DNA of 64,000 bases, from NCBI GenBank assembly GCA_040387735.1, contig JAZKDE010000024.1:3407-67406 (forward strand), written 5' to 3'. Positions 1-8,533 of the stretch are shown here, piece after piece. The notes beneath the pieces were generated by a model. The model was not told the DNA's origin, searched no databases, and saw only the letters and a list, made by a program, of their open reading frames with translations. The translations under genes and the position numbers were made by a program. Within the stretch, counting starts at the first letter, position 1, and each line of letters starts with the position of its first letter. This DNA comes from Arcicella sp040387735. Lineage in GTDB: Bacteria > Bacteroidota > Bacteroidia > Cytophagales > Spirosomataceae.

Positions 1-237
1 ACAAGAATTACATCCACAGAAGGAGGAACTTTTACGACTAACTATTACCAAGGAACAGCCGAAAATCCTTTTAATAAATTTGTAAAAACGGGAAGTACAG
101 AGATACTTCAAAAGAATACAACCAATTTCTTTCTCAGTCCTTATGTTGGTGCAAAATATTACGTAACCAAGAAAGTATCTTTAAATATTGAAGCTGGGCA
201 ATACACTGGAAACGTTGGTTTGGGCTTTAAATTCTAA
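1..237 (+). CDS. C-terminal fragment of an outer membrane protein
   Basis: The window opens inside a reading frame that runs from base 1 to the TAA at 235-237, leaving 78 residues. The fragment has alternating polar and hydrophobic residues, with strands around SPYVGAKYY and VSLNIEAGQY, and ends GLGFKF with a terminal Phe. That is the signal for insertion of beta-barrels by the BAM machinery. I read it as the last strands of a small outer membrane barrel of the porin-like or OmpW/OprF-like kind. The start and any N-terminal domain lie outside the window, so the family cannot be named. A hairpin terminator follows 15 bases downstream. Confidence 0.6.
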   Translation, partial: TRITSTEGGTFTTNYYQGTAENPFNKFVKTGSTEILQKNTTNFFLSPYVGAKYYVTKKVSLNIEAGQYTGNVGLGFKF

Positions 238-251
238 TATTTTTATGTTTT

Positions 252-290
252 AACGTCCCGAAGGTAGAAAACCTTTGGGACGTTGTTTTT
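252..290. terminator. Bidirectional terminator hairpin between convergent genes
   Basis: The arms 252-265 and 271-284 pair over 14 bp with one mismatch around a 5-base loop. A T-rich run follows on the plus strand. The hairpin sits between the outer membrane protein fragment (plus) and the ferredoxin reductase gene (minus), so it probably ends both transcripts. Confidence 0.75.
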
Positions 291-297
291 AACATAG

Positions 298-1491
298 CTA
301 TCCAAGTTTTAGGGTTAAATCAGCTACCTGTTCAAAAGTAGGACTAATGCCATTTTGAATCAATTTCCGAGCGGCTAAGTGGTCAGCGGGACGGTTTAAA
401 GAATCTACGGCTATTAATTGGTGATTTTTGTAGTAAAAAACCGAAAATTTATGGATGTCAATATCTCCACGAATAACTGTTTGGTCGTAGTCGGTATTAA
501 TTCCTGCCATTTGTAGCTTTAGCTGATATTGATTCGTCCAAAACCACGGTACCATATAATAAGTCTGCGGTTTTCCCAAAATATGATTGACCGCTACTTT
601 GGCTTGGTCAACGGCATTTTGTACGGATTCTAACCTCAGGTTTTTATTTGCAAAAGCATTAAAATGATTTGCACAGTCGCCAATGGCGTAAATATTAGGG
701 TAATTAGTTTGTTGATATTCATTGACAAGCACACCATTTTCACAAGTAATTCCTGCTTCCGATGCTAAAGAAATTTCAGGAATTACACCAATACCCGCCA
801 AAATTAAATCAGCCTTAATACTTTCGCCTTTTTTAAGAATTACCTCTTTGTCTGAAATATGCTCAATTGCGGTTTGTAGCAAAATCCGAACACCATTTTT
901 TTGGTGAGTTTCGCAAAAAACGTTTGAGACTATTGCTGGTAAAACTCTTTCCATCAATCGACTTTGAGCTTCAATTACGGTTACATTTTTTCCTTTTTCG
1001 GTGGCTAAAGCCGCCAATTCCAACCCAATAAATCCACCACCAATCACCACAATATTTTGAGACTCACTTAATTTTTGCTCAATATTTTTGGCATCAACTA
1101 AACTTCTCAGATAATAAATATTTTCCACAATTTTCCCATCAATTGCCAATTTACGATTGCTCGTTCCCGTGGCGATTATCAGAAAATTATAAGGAATAAA
1201 TGTTCCGTTTTCTAATTCAATTTGGTAATTATTGGGTTCTATTTTACGAACTCTTGTCCCCAAACGTAAGCTAATATTATTGTTTTGATAGAAATTTACC
1301 GAACGAAAAAGAATGGCATCTTCGGTTTGTTTCCCTTGCAAAAATCCTTTCGACAATGGTGGTTTTTGATACGGCATTTCTTTTTCATCGGAAATCAACA
1401 CGATTTCTCCCTCAAAACCCTCTTCACAAAGCGAAGACGCCGCTTGAATTCCGCCGTGTCCTGCACCGATTATGACAACTTTTTGTTTCAT
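298..1491 (-). CDS. NAD(P)H-dependent ferredoxin reductase (FAD, P450 redox partner)
   Basis: This 397-residue flavoprotein resembles putidaredoxin and rubredoxin reductases. It has an N-terminal FAD-binding Rossmann motif GAGHGG (residues 9-14), a second dinucleotide-binding motif IGGGFIGLE near residue 150 for NAD(P)H, and the late FAD motif YAIGDCANH near residue 265. No redox-active Cys pair of the thioredoxin reductase type is visible, which fits direct electron transfer to an iron-sulfur protein. Its ATG overlaps the TGA of the ferredoxin gene by 4 bases (ATGA), so the two are translationally coupled. The likely chain is NAD(P)H to this enzyme, to the ferredoxin, to the P450 at 8534-9778. 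It is the last gene of the minus-strand block. Confidence 0.9.
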   Translation of the reverse strand: MKQKVVIIGAGHGGIQAASSLCEEGFEGEIVLISDEKEMPYQKPPLSKGFLQGKQTEDAILFRSVNFYQNNNISLRLGTRVRKIEPNNYQIELENGTFIPYNFLIIATGTSNRKLAIDGKIVENIYYLRSLVDAKNIEQKLSESQNIVVIGGGFIGLELAALATEKGKNVTVIEAQSRLMERVLPAIVSNVFCETHQKNGVRILLQTAIEHISDKEVILKKGESIKADLILAGIGVIPEISLASEAGITCENGVLVNEYQQTNYPNIYAIGDCANHFNAFANKNLRLESVQNAVDQAKVAVNHILGKPQTYYMVPWFWTNQYQLKLQMAGINTDYDQTVIRGDIDIHKFSVFYYKNHQLIAVDSLNRPADHLAARKLIQNGISPTFEQVADLTLKLG

Positions 1492-1808
1492 TGTTTTTCT
1501 GGAATTCTTACGATTATTCCGTCTAATTGCTTAGAAACTCTTACCTGACAGCCCAAACGACTATTGTCTCGCCTTTCCGCAGTAGCACCATCAAGCATTT
1601 CATCCTCTTCTTCTTCCATTTCGGGTAATAAATCCAGAAACTGCTCGTCGATATACACGTGGCAAGTCGCACACATACACGAGCCACCGCATTCGGCAAC
1701 AATTCCTTTGATGTCATTCTGAACCGCACCTTCCATCAAGGTTGCTCCCAAAGGCAATTCTACTTGATGCTCAGTTCCGTTATTTTCGATATAGGTTATT
1801 TGGGGCAT
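1488..1808 (-). CDS. [2Fe-2S] ferredoxin, adrenodoxin type
   Basis: This 106-residue protein has the cluster ligands of vertebrate-type ferredoxins: Cys40, Cys46 and Cys49 (C-x5-C-x2-C) and Cys87, with an extra Cys44 in the loop. The acidic stretch EMEEEEDEM (63-71) matches the acidic patch with which such ferredoxins dock to reductase and P450. Its place between an SDR gene and a matching reductase gene, in the same block as a P450, indicates that it is the P450 electron carrier. The reductase start overlaps its stop. Confidence 0.93.
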   Translation of the reverse strand: MPQITYIENNGTEHQVELPLGATLMEGAVQNDIKGIVAECGGSCMCATCHVYIDEQFLDLLPEMEEEEDEMLDGATAERRDNSRLGCQVRVSKQLDGIIVRIPEKQ

Positions 1809-1829
1809 AATATTTTTCGTTTATAAATT

Positions 1830-2573
1830 CTAAATAAATTGTTTTCCACCATCAACTACGATGGTTTGTCCAGTGACAAAATCGGAAGCCGACGAAGCCA
1901 AATAAAGAGCCGTTCCAACAATATCATCCGCCGAAGAAGGTCTTTTTATTGCTCCTCGGTCAACCCCATATTTATTGGCATTTTCGATTAATGACAAACT
2001 TGCATCCGTGAGTGTAAAACCCGGGGCAATTACATTGACATTGATATTAAAATCTCCTAATTCTTTTGCCATTGAACGACTAAAACCTATTACTCCACCT
2101 TTTGAAGCCACATAATGCGACCACATCGGCGAGCCACTCATGACGGTTGCCGAAGAAATATTGATAATTTTTCCGTAGTTTTTGCCCTTCATAAATGGAA
2201 AAACTGCTTTGGAAACTAACCAAACTCCTTTCAAATTTACGTTCATGACCAAATCCCATTCTTCCTCGGATAATTCGTAAAAAGGTTTGCGTTTGATGGT
2301 GGCGTAAATGGCCGCATTATTTATCAAGATGTCAATTTTGCCGTATTTTTCAACGATTAATTGAGCCATATTTTCGGTAGATTTTTCATTGGCCACATCA
2401 ACTTCAATTGCCATGGCATCTGGAATGAGTTGGGCTGTTTCGATAGCTCCTGAGATATTTTTATCACAAACAGCAACGCTCGCTCCTTCGGCAGCAAATG
2501 CCAATGCAAATGCTTTTCCTAAACCTCCCGCCGCTCCCGTGATGGCAACTACTTTTCCTTTTAAATCAAACAT
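1830..2573 (-). CDS. Short-chain dehydrogenase/reductase (SDR)
   Basis: This 247-residue classical SDR has the cofactor motif TGAAGGLG (residues 12-19), an Asp37 at the end of the second strand that favours NAD(H) over NADP(H), the structural motif NNAA (85-88), and the catalytic residues Ser140 or Ser141, Tyr154 and Lys158. It ends in the usual GQTIVVDGG segment. The family oxidises or reduces secondary or primary alcohols. In this block the likely job is oxidation of the alcohol made by the P450, or of an intermediate derived from it, but the substrate cannot be read from sequence. It lies 21 bp upstream of the ferredoxin gene. Confidence 0.9.
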   Translation of the reverse strand: MFDLKGKVVAITGAAGGLGKAFALAFAAEGASVAVCDKNISGAIETAQLIPDAMAIEVDVANEKSTENMAQLIVEKYGKIDILINNAAIYATIKRKPFYELSEEEWDLVMNVNLKGVWLVSKAVFPFMKGKNYGKIINISSATVMSGSPMWSHYVASKGGVIGFSRSMAKELGDFNINVNVIAPGFTLTDASLSLIENANKYGVDRGAIKRPSSADDIVGTALYLASSASDFVTGQTIVVDGGKQFI

Positions 2574-2636
2574 TGATAAGATAGTTTTGAGAAATGTACA
2601 CGAATAATAGAATTTAGTAGATAAAAAACTGCCTCA

Positions 2637-3242
2637 TTATTGATGTTCAGTCGTCAGATAATTATTAAGATTCAAATTTAATTTTGCTAATTCCAGCATC
2701 ATTTTAGAAAGCTTTTTACCTTGTTCCGTTAAAAACCCAGGCAACACAAAATCTTCTAAAATCGTTAATACTTCTGCCTGTTCAATCTCGAACCACTCGC
2801 CGATAATTCGGTTGCCGTGGGGTGTATATCGCCACAATTTATCGGCATCTTTCAAAATGGCATCGTTCAGCGAGCGGGCATTTTTGGTGGTATCATGTCC
2901 ATCAATAATTTCGCAAATGGCTTCAATTTTAGTCTCTGAAAATTGAAGTTTGGCTAATTCACTGCGGGTAATAATGACACTTTCTAACTCATGCTGACGA
3001 GTTAATTCGGGATATTTATTGTTTGGGCCAAAAGCCTGAAGTATTTTATCTTGTGGAATTCTCTTCCAACCCGTATCGTGAAAAATAATGGCTGGTAGCA
3101 CAATCTCTGGTTCAGATTCGGGATAGAATGTCGTTAATTCTTTTGTCCAATAATAAGAAAATAGCGTATGTTCATCATTATTTCTAACATCCAAATATGG
3201 TCTTGCGTGTTCCCAAAGGGCTATGTCTTCTGGTCTAAACAT
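2637..3242 (-). CDS. HD-domain phosphohydrolase-like protein (copy 1)
   Basis: This 201-residue cytoplasmic protein belongs to the HD metal-dependent phosphohydrolase superfamily. Visible metal ligands are His25, the HD pair His55-Asp56 in the segment FHDTGW, a later DGHDT and a conserved KDADKLWRYT. It is a clear paralogue of the protein at 4674-5261, sharing HDxGW, HExES/HESEG, DGHDT and DADKLWR in the same order. The two flank the aldehyde dehydrogenase gene. The start ATG shares one base with the ALDH stop (TGATG), so the genes are coupled. HD enzymes usually cleave phosphomonoesters or nucleotides. Here a phosphorylated pathway intermediate is a plausible but unproven substrate. Confidence 0.8.
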   Translation of the reverse strand: MFRPEDIALWEHARPYLDVRNNDEHTLFSYYWTKELTTFYPESEPEIVLPAIIFHDTGWKRIPQDKILQAFGPNNKYPELTRQHELESVIITRSELAKLQFSETKIEAICEIIDGHDTTKNARSLNDAILKDADKLWRYTPHGNRIIGEWFEIEQAEVLTILEDFVLPGFLTEQGKKLSKMMLELAKLNLNLNNYLTTEHQ

Positions 3243-4669
3243 CAGTAATTCAAATATATAGTTTTTAACTCGGTATAAGCTTCAATGCCATATCGGCCTT
3301 TTTCTCGACCAATACCACTTTGTTTTACGCCCCCAAAAGGAACATCATGGTACGACCGATGAATATTATTTATCCAAACCGAACCTGCTTCTAACTCTTC
3401 CGCCATTCTAAGTCCTGTGCCTAATTGCTCCGAAAAAACGTAGGCTGCCAAACCATATTCCGAATTATTGGCTAAAAGAATTGCTTCTTCGTTCGTTTTA
3501 AAAGGCATCACGCCCACGACTGGACCAAAGGTCTCTTCAGTCATAATTTTCATGGAATGATTGGTATTTGAAATAATGGTTGGCGGAAAAAACCAGCCAT
3601 TTTTGTAATCATCGCCCATTAATCTTTGTCCACCCGTGTTGATAACCGCTCCTTTTTCAATAGCATCTTGAGTTTGTAATTCGCTATTTTGATAAATTTT
3701 CTGATTAATCATCGGACCCATATCGCTTCCTGAAAATGGATTCCCGATTTTTAATTTGGCGGTTAAATGAGTTATTTTTTCTAAAAAAGCCTCATAAATA
3801 GCTTCATGGACGTAAATTCTATTTACTCGATAGCAAAATTGTCCACTATTAGCAAAGGCGTGACGCACGATGGCAGTTGAAGCCACTTCTAAATCAGCGT
3901 CTTCACAAACAATGGCGGGCGACTGACCACCGAGTTCCAATGTGATTCTTTTATTATGAGTGGCGGCCAATGCTCCGATTCTTTTTCCCGTGCTTGTTCC
4001 GCCTGTAAAAGCAATTTTATTGGTAATGGGATGCTCAATTAAAGCATTGCCAATTTCGTGACCGAAACCCGTAATCACATTAAAAACGCCCACTGGAAAA
4101 CCCGCTTCGGTGAATAATTCTGCTAATTTCAACGTGGAAATTGGCGTATCTTCGGAAGGTTTTGATACCACAGTGCAACCCGCAATTAATGCTGCTCCCA
4201 ATTTCATGCAAAGTAATGTAATTGGGTAATTGAAGGGCGTAATGGCAACGACAACGCCAATGGGTTCACGGATAATGAGGGCTTTTTCGCCTTCGAGATT
4301 ATGCAAAGGGATTTCACCTTTTAGTCGTAAGCCTTCTTCGGCATAAAAATCAAGTAAATCGGCACTTCGACTAATTTCTGTTTGACATCCTGCAATAGGT
4401 CTGCCGAGTTCAGTCGCTAAAATGGTACTTAATTCTTCTATTTTCGACCGCATTAAATGGGCGGCTGAATGTTGTAATTTAGCTCGTTGAGTAACTGGTG
4501 CTTTCTTCCAAGTTTTGAAGGCTTGTTTGGCTGCAACTAATACTTCATTTACATCATGAATATCGCTTTGTGCAAAATGTTCAATGATTTCACCCGTGCA
4601 TGGATTGTGTATTGCTGCGTATTTTTGCGAATGAGGTTTCGACCAATTACCATTTATAAAATTTTCCAT
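3242..4669 (-). CDS. NAD(P)-dependent aldehyde dehydrogenase
   Basis: This 475-residue protein is full length for the ALDH superfamily. It has the oxyanion Asn147 in TPFNYP, the cofactor Lys170 in SKPSED, the Rossmann segment FTGGTSTGK near residue 221, the general base Glu245 in LELGGQSP and the catalytic Cys279 in SGQFC. The C-terminal half carries EETFGPVV and the family segment PFGGVKQSG. It oxidises an aldehyde to a carboxylic acid, probably the late step of the pathway encoded by this block. It lies 4 bp from the upstream HD gene and overlaps the downstream one by one base. Confidence 0.93.
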   Translation of the reverse strand: MENFINGNWSKPHSQKYAAIHNPCTGEIIEHFAQSDIHDVNEVLVAAKQAFKTWKKAPVTQRAKLQHSAAHLMRSKIEELSTILATELGRPIAGCQTEISRSADLLDFYAEEGLRLKGEIPLHNLEGEKALIIREPIGVVVAITPFNYPITLLCMKLGAALIAGCTVVSKPSEDTPISTLKLAELFTEAGFPVGVFNVITGFGHEIGNALIEHPITNKIAFTGGTSTGKRIGALAATHNKRITLELGGQSPAIVCEDADLEVASTAIVRHAFANSGQFCYRVNRIYVHEAIYEAFLEKITHLTAKLKIGNPFSGSDMGPMINQKIYQNSELQTQDAIEKGAVINTGGQRLMGDDYKNGWFFPPTIISNTNHSMKIMTEETFGPVVGVMPFKTNEEAILLANNSEYGLAAYVFSEQLGTGLRMAEELEAGSVWINNIHRSYHDVPFGGVKQSGIGREKGRYGIEAYTELKTIYLNY

Positions 4670-4673
4670 GACC

Positions 4674-5261
4674 TCAAATTATATCACACAATAAAACCTT
4701 TCTTGTTTCTTCTAAATCTGCTTTTGCCATCGCTACGGATTCGGCTAAATGTAATTGAGGAATAATATCAGTCCCCAAACGGTTACAATATTGCGTCGGA
4801 TTCTGTTTGAACCAATCGCAAGCAACACTTACGCCTGTAACGGTAAATCGCCAAAGTTTATCGGCATCACGCACAATTTCATCTTCGAGCGAACGAGCAA
4901 AATTTCGAGTATCGTGTCCGTCAATGATTGTTCCTACTTTTTGGATAAATTCTTCGTGGCAACCTAAAGCGGCTAAAACCTCAGCTGAAAGTCGAACACC
5001 TTCCGATTCATGCAAATAGCGAACATCACTTTGCATGAAGTTTTTCGACTGAAAACCTTTTTTGAAAATATCATCTTCATCAATCGAATACCAACCGATG
5101 TCGTGTAAAATAATACCCGCTGCCACCAATTCTTTATCAGCATCGGGATATTTTTCGGCAAGTCGCATGGCATAACTAAAGGAAATAGGAATATGCACAT
5201 CGTTTTTTCTTACACGCATATATTTTTCAGCACCTTTGAAAATTTGGCTGGGAGTTATCAT
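4674..5261 (-). CDS. HD-domain phosphohydrolase-like protein (copy 2)
   Basis: This 195-residue HD-superfamily protein has His23, the His53-Asp54 pair in LHDIGW, IDGHDT and RDADKLWRFT. It is a paralogue of the 2637-3242 product and probably arose by duplication around the ALDH gene. There is no signal peptide or regulatory domain, so it should be a small soluble hydrolase. It is the first gene after the 310-bp gap that splits the block. Its substrate is unknown. Removing phosphate from a product of the nearby phosphotransferase would fit the context. Confidence 0.8.
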   Translation of the reverse strand: MITPSQIFKGAEKYMRVRKNDVHIPISFSYAMRLAEKYPDADKELVAAGIILHDIGWYSIDEDDIFKKGFQSKNFMQSDVRYLHESEGVRLSAEVLAALGCHEEFIQKVGTIIDGHDTRNFARSLEDEIVRDADKLWRFTVTGVSVACDWFKQNPTQYCNRLGTDIIPQLHLAESVAMAKADLEETRKVLLCDII

Positions 5262-5571
5262 ACAAATAGGATTTAAAATTGGGGAAATATTGGATTATCG
5301 TCTATCCATTGATTATACTGAGTGAAAATAGTATTCGCTTTTTTTCGGGAATGAGATTATCCATGAACGCCTGCCGCTGAGAGCCATAGAGTTTTTAAGA
5401 AGTATTTTTCTCTGTGGCAAGCGTTCATGTGACTCTCTTTGTAACCTCAACGACGACTAAATATTTTCGGAAGTGTTGACGAAACTCAAAATGGCGACTT
5501 TAATAACCGATGACGGGGTGAAAAGTACAGACTTCCGAATATTTTTCTCAAAGCCTATTTTAAAACAGCTC
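5262..5571. other. 310-bp non-coding gap with two inverted repeats
   Basis: This gap lies inside the catabolic block. It contains a strong inverted repeat, 5362-5377 with 5414-5429 (14 of 16 bases pair, 36-base loop), and a second, wider one, 5459-5474 with 5531-5546 (nine contiguous pairs and then a partly matching AT-rich part). No coding frame is supported. It could hold a terminator or attenuator after the phosphotransferase genes, a promoter for the HD-ALDH-HD-SDR-ferredoxin set, or a small palindromic element. Confidence 0.45.
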
Positions 5572-7386
5572 CTACGCAGTTTCCAAAATAAACACTTCTC
5601 CCGTCGAACCATTTACTGAAATTCTATCGCCCGTTTTGATGGTTGTACTTGCTGAACCCGTTCCCGTAACGGCCGGTAAGCCATATTCACGGCAGACAAT
5701 GGCAGCGTGTGACATCATTCCGCCAATATCGGTGACGGTTGCTTTGATTTTTCCGAAAACGGGAGCCCAACTTGGAGCGGTTACTCGGGTTACTAAAATC
5801 TCATCTTGTTGCAATAAGCCAAGTTCATCGGGGCTGGTAATTACCCGAGCAATTCCTTCAACTTTTCCTGATGAAGCGGCCATTCCTTTCAATTGATTGC
5901 CAATTTCGCCACTACTTAACCAACCCTGTACACTTTCAGAAGTAATTCCCCAAAGCATAATTGTGAATGGTTCAGTTACTACTGCTGGTGGTTCGTTGAA
6001 GGCTGGTTTTGGTGCTGCTGTTGAAAGTGCATCAATGATTTTTTTACGACGAGCAATTTCAGTTGGTAGATAATCTGGACCAATTGACGGTACGCCCATT
6101 GCCCATCCACGACCGTAATCGAATAATAATTGGTGAATTTCTTCTCGACGAAAATAAAACATATCATTGATGTCGTTGAAAAAACCTGCCTTCACAAAAA
6201 CCGCACTCAATTCACGCATTTTTCTCCAGAATACGCACATCGCCCAGTGTTCGATATAGAAATTATGATTTTCAACGTAAGGGAAAACAACACGAGCTAA
6301 GCCTAATTTTCCGTCAAAAGCCGCTTGAGCTTCTTCACTCGAAATAGAGTCACGGTATTCTTCCGTAATTCTTTCACGTTCTGCTGCAATGGCTTCGGTA
6401 GGACGGTCAATATTATCGCCTTTTTGTAAACGGGTAATATAGTCTTGAATGTAGCCGAAAGGAATTTCAAGGTGTTCAATCCAATATTTATCAGTTGAAT
6501 AAAACCCATTTCCCGTTGTAAAATTGAACCAAGGATATTTTGCTCCTTCCCAAGCCGCAATCCATTGTTTTCCTGCCTCTGAATCTGCTAAAATTGTCAA
6601 GGCTGAGTTAATATCATTGGTACAAATCACGTCATCAACGTTTATTTCAAGAGCCAATTTTGATAACTTTCTTAATTCTTCATCGGGACGAAATAAATCT
6701 ACTTCCACGCCTTGCACCATTTTGGCAATGGATAAGTCAGGAATTCCAGGGAAAGTTTCCTTGCAAAAGCCGAAGAAATCAAGGTATGCGGCATAACCTA
6801 AATTCAAAAACTCAAAGTGATAATTCCATGTTTTATAACACAAATCAATCATCTTATCGTAATTCTGAATCATAAAATAGGTTGGGTCAAGTCCAATGCC
6901 ATTTTTAACCCACTCAATATCAATTACTTCTGGAAGCTCCTTGAATTTAACCGCTTCCATTTCATCAATTACATTTTTTACTTTTTTATGCCAATTTTCC
7001 AGTAAGTCATTCCAATTCATGAAATAATGCCCTGCACGTTCCAAAAATTGAGGAACACGGTCGCCAATTAATTCTGGTGCAACTCCCACGGGACTCATGT
7101 AACAATAACCGTTATGAATTTTGAAATCAATACCATTTGCGGGTGGAATCAGCCATTGTCGAGTGTTGTATTGTCCCAAGCATTTTACGGCAAATTCAAC
7201 GGTAATGGCATCAAATGGTTTAAAAACATTGGGCCAGTGTTGAGAATCACAGAAAAAGAATTTTGACTCTTCATTTTCTTTCAAATTCTCCTGAAATACC
7301 ATATAATACGGGTATAATTCTTTCCAACCTTCCGCTCCTTCGGGTGCTTTGTGGTCGTATGGACTGATGAATTTTTGCGATGACAT
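5572..7386 (-). CDS. Dikinase-type phosphotransferase, swivelling His-domain subunit
   Basis: This 604-residue protein ends in the phosphohistidine swivelling domain of PEP-utilising enzymes. His560 lies in GGMMSHAAIV, followed by REYGLPAVTGTG and the typical terminal strands with GDRISVNG. The first 480 or so residues are largely helical and do not show the PEP/pyruvate TIM barrel of PEP synthase. Architecture and size resemble the large subunit of phenylphosphate synthase and the central plus His domains of rifampin phosphotransferase, where the central domain binds a small-molecule acceptor. I infer that it accepts phosphate on His560 from the ATP-grasp partner encoded 25 bp upstream and passes it to a hydroxyl. 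The acceptor is unknown. Confidence 0.8.
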   Translation of the reverse strand: MSSQKFISPYDHKAPEGAEGWKELYPYYMVFQENLKENEESKFFFCDSQHWPNVFKPFDAITVEFAVKCLGQYNTRQWLIPPANGIDFKIHNGYCYMSPVGVAPELIGDRVPQFLERAGHYFMNWNDLLENWHKKVKNVIDEMEAVKFKELPEVIDIEWVKNGIGLDPTYFMIQNYDKMIDLCYKTWNYHFEFLNLGYAAYLDFFGFCKETFPGIPDLSIAKMVQGVEVDLFRPDEELRKLSKLALEINVDDVICTNDINSALTILADSEAGKQWIAAWEGAKYPWFNFTTGNGFYSTDKYWIEHLEIPFGYIQDYITRLQKGDNIDRPTEAIAAERERITEEYRDSISSEEAQAAFDGKLGLARVVFPYVENHNFYIEHWAMCVFWRKMRELSAVFVKAGFFNDINDMFYFRREEIHQLLFDYGRGWAMGVPSIGPDYLPTEIARRKKIIDALSTAAPKPAFNEPPAVVTEPFTIMLWGITSESVQGWLSSGEIGNQLKGMAASSGKVEGIARVITSPDELGLLQQDEILVTRVTAPSWAPVFGKIKATVTDIGGMMSHAAIVCREYGLPAVTGTGSASTTIKTGDRISVNGSTGEVFILETA

Positions 7387-7411
7387 TGTTTATTGGAATT
7401 TAACGGTTAAA

Positions 7412-8482
7412 TTATTTTTTAGCACTAATTGGGTTCATTAGGGTATTTAAGATGCCTTCCATTCCCATTTTGATAGTGGAAGTTTCAGCTTTTTTCTGTG
7501 ACCAAACGGTTTCTGGACGGCTTTGAAGTAAAGTGAAATTTTCTCCTTCGGGTAAATCGGCATCAATTGCCCACTCAATATCTTGTGGGCATTTGTAATG
7601 TTTTTCTATCACTTTTGAAATTCGACAAATCTCAATAATTTCTTTATCCGTCAAACTGCTTTGCGTGGCTCTTTCGTCTGTAATTTCTTGGGTTGAAACG
7701 CAACGATTTGCCTTGTCAGGAACGTGTTCAATGTGTTTATTTTGAATATTTGCTTTGAGAATTTCGAGCATAATTTTATCAACCAAGAAATTATCAGGCG
7801 TAACTTCTCCTGAAACTACGGCTTCTCCCAAACCCCAAGAGGCATCAATAACAATTTTAGAACGGTCGCCATTAATTGGGTTGAGTGTCATCGAAACGCC
7901 AGCAGTACGAGCATTGACCATTTTCTGAACCACCACACTCATTAAAACTTCGCTTTCTTCAATGTTTTGATTTTTGCGGTAATTAATCGCCCGAGAAGTA
8001 AATAAACTTGCCCAACATTTACGCACATTTTCCAGTACTTCATCTTCTCCAACAACCCACAAATACGTATCTTGCTGACCCGCAAAGCTGGCATCAGGCA
8101 GGTCTTCGGCGGTGGCACTTGAGCGAACGGCTACGGGTAGGTCTTCTTCCATCCCAGCCATCTGACAAAGCTTTTTGTATGATTCTTTGATGCTGGTTTC
8201 TACTTGCTTGGGTAATGGTCTTTCCAAAATCAAATGACGGATTTCTGCGGAACTTTTGTCTAAGTTTTCAATATTCGTACAATCAATGGCGTTGACGATA
8301 TTCATTATTAAAGCAGACAAATTTGCTTCCGTCAAAAAGGCGGAATAAGCATGAGTCGTGATTGAAAAACCAACTGGAACTGGTAAATTGGCGATGCTCA
8401 TACTTGCCAAACTTGCCCCTTTTCCACCAAGTAAATGATATTGTTCGGGTAATGCTTCTTTAAAAAATAGCGTGAAATCCAT
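7412..8482 (-). CDS. Dikinase-type phosphotransferase, ATP-grasp subunit
   Basis: This 356-residue protein corresponds to the N-terminal ATP-binding domain of PEP synthase and pyruvate phosphate dikinase (PPDK_N family). It has the nucleotide loop LLGGKGASLASM (residues 18-29), the motif AVRSSATAEDLPDASFAGQQ, and the C-terminal LLQSRPETVW. It stops where PEP synthase would continue into its His and TIM-barrel domains. The His domain is on the separate protein encoded just downstream. Family members split ATP to AMP and phosphate while phosphorylating the His. It is followed by a 25-bp gap and preceded by the P450 gene 51 bp away, so the three are probably cotranscribed. Confidence 0.87.
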   Translation of the reverse strand: MDFTLFFKEALPEQYHLLGGKGASLASMSIANLPVPVGFSITTHAYSAFLTEANLSALIMNIVNAIDCTNIENLDKSSAEIRHLILERPLPKQVETSIKESYKKLCQMAGMEEDLPVAVRSSATAEDLPDASFAGQQDTYLWVVGEDEVLENVRKCWASLFTSRAINYRKNQNIEESEVLMSVVVQKMVNARTAGVSMTLNPINGDRSKIVIDASWGLGEAVVSGEVTPDNFLVDKIMLEILKANIQNKHIEHVPDKANRCVSTQEITDERATQSSLTDKEIIEICRISKVIEKHYKCPQDIEWAIDADLPEGENFTLLQSRPETVWSQKKAETSTIKMGMEGILNTLMNPISAKK

Positions 8483-8533
8483 GATTTTGTAATCAGTTTG
8501 TTTAAAAGGTCTATTTGTTTTGTTATTAAAAAC

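Noticed and set aside
5572..8482. Broken PEP synthase gene (frameshifted pseudogene)
   Set aside because: Both parts have complete domain ends and start codons, and the size split and missing barrel match known two-subunit phosphotransferases.
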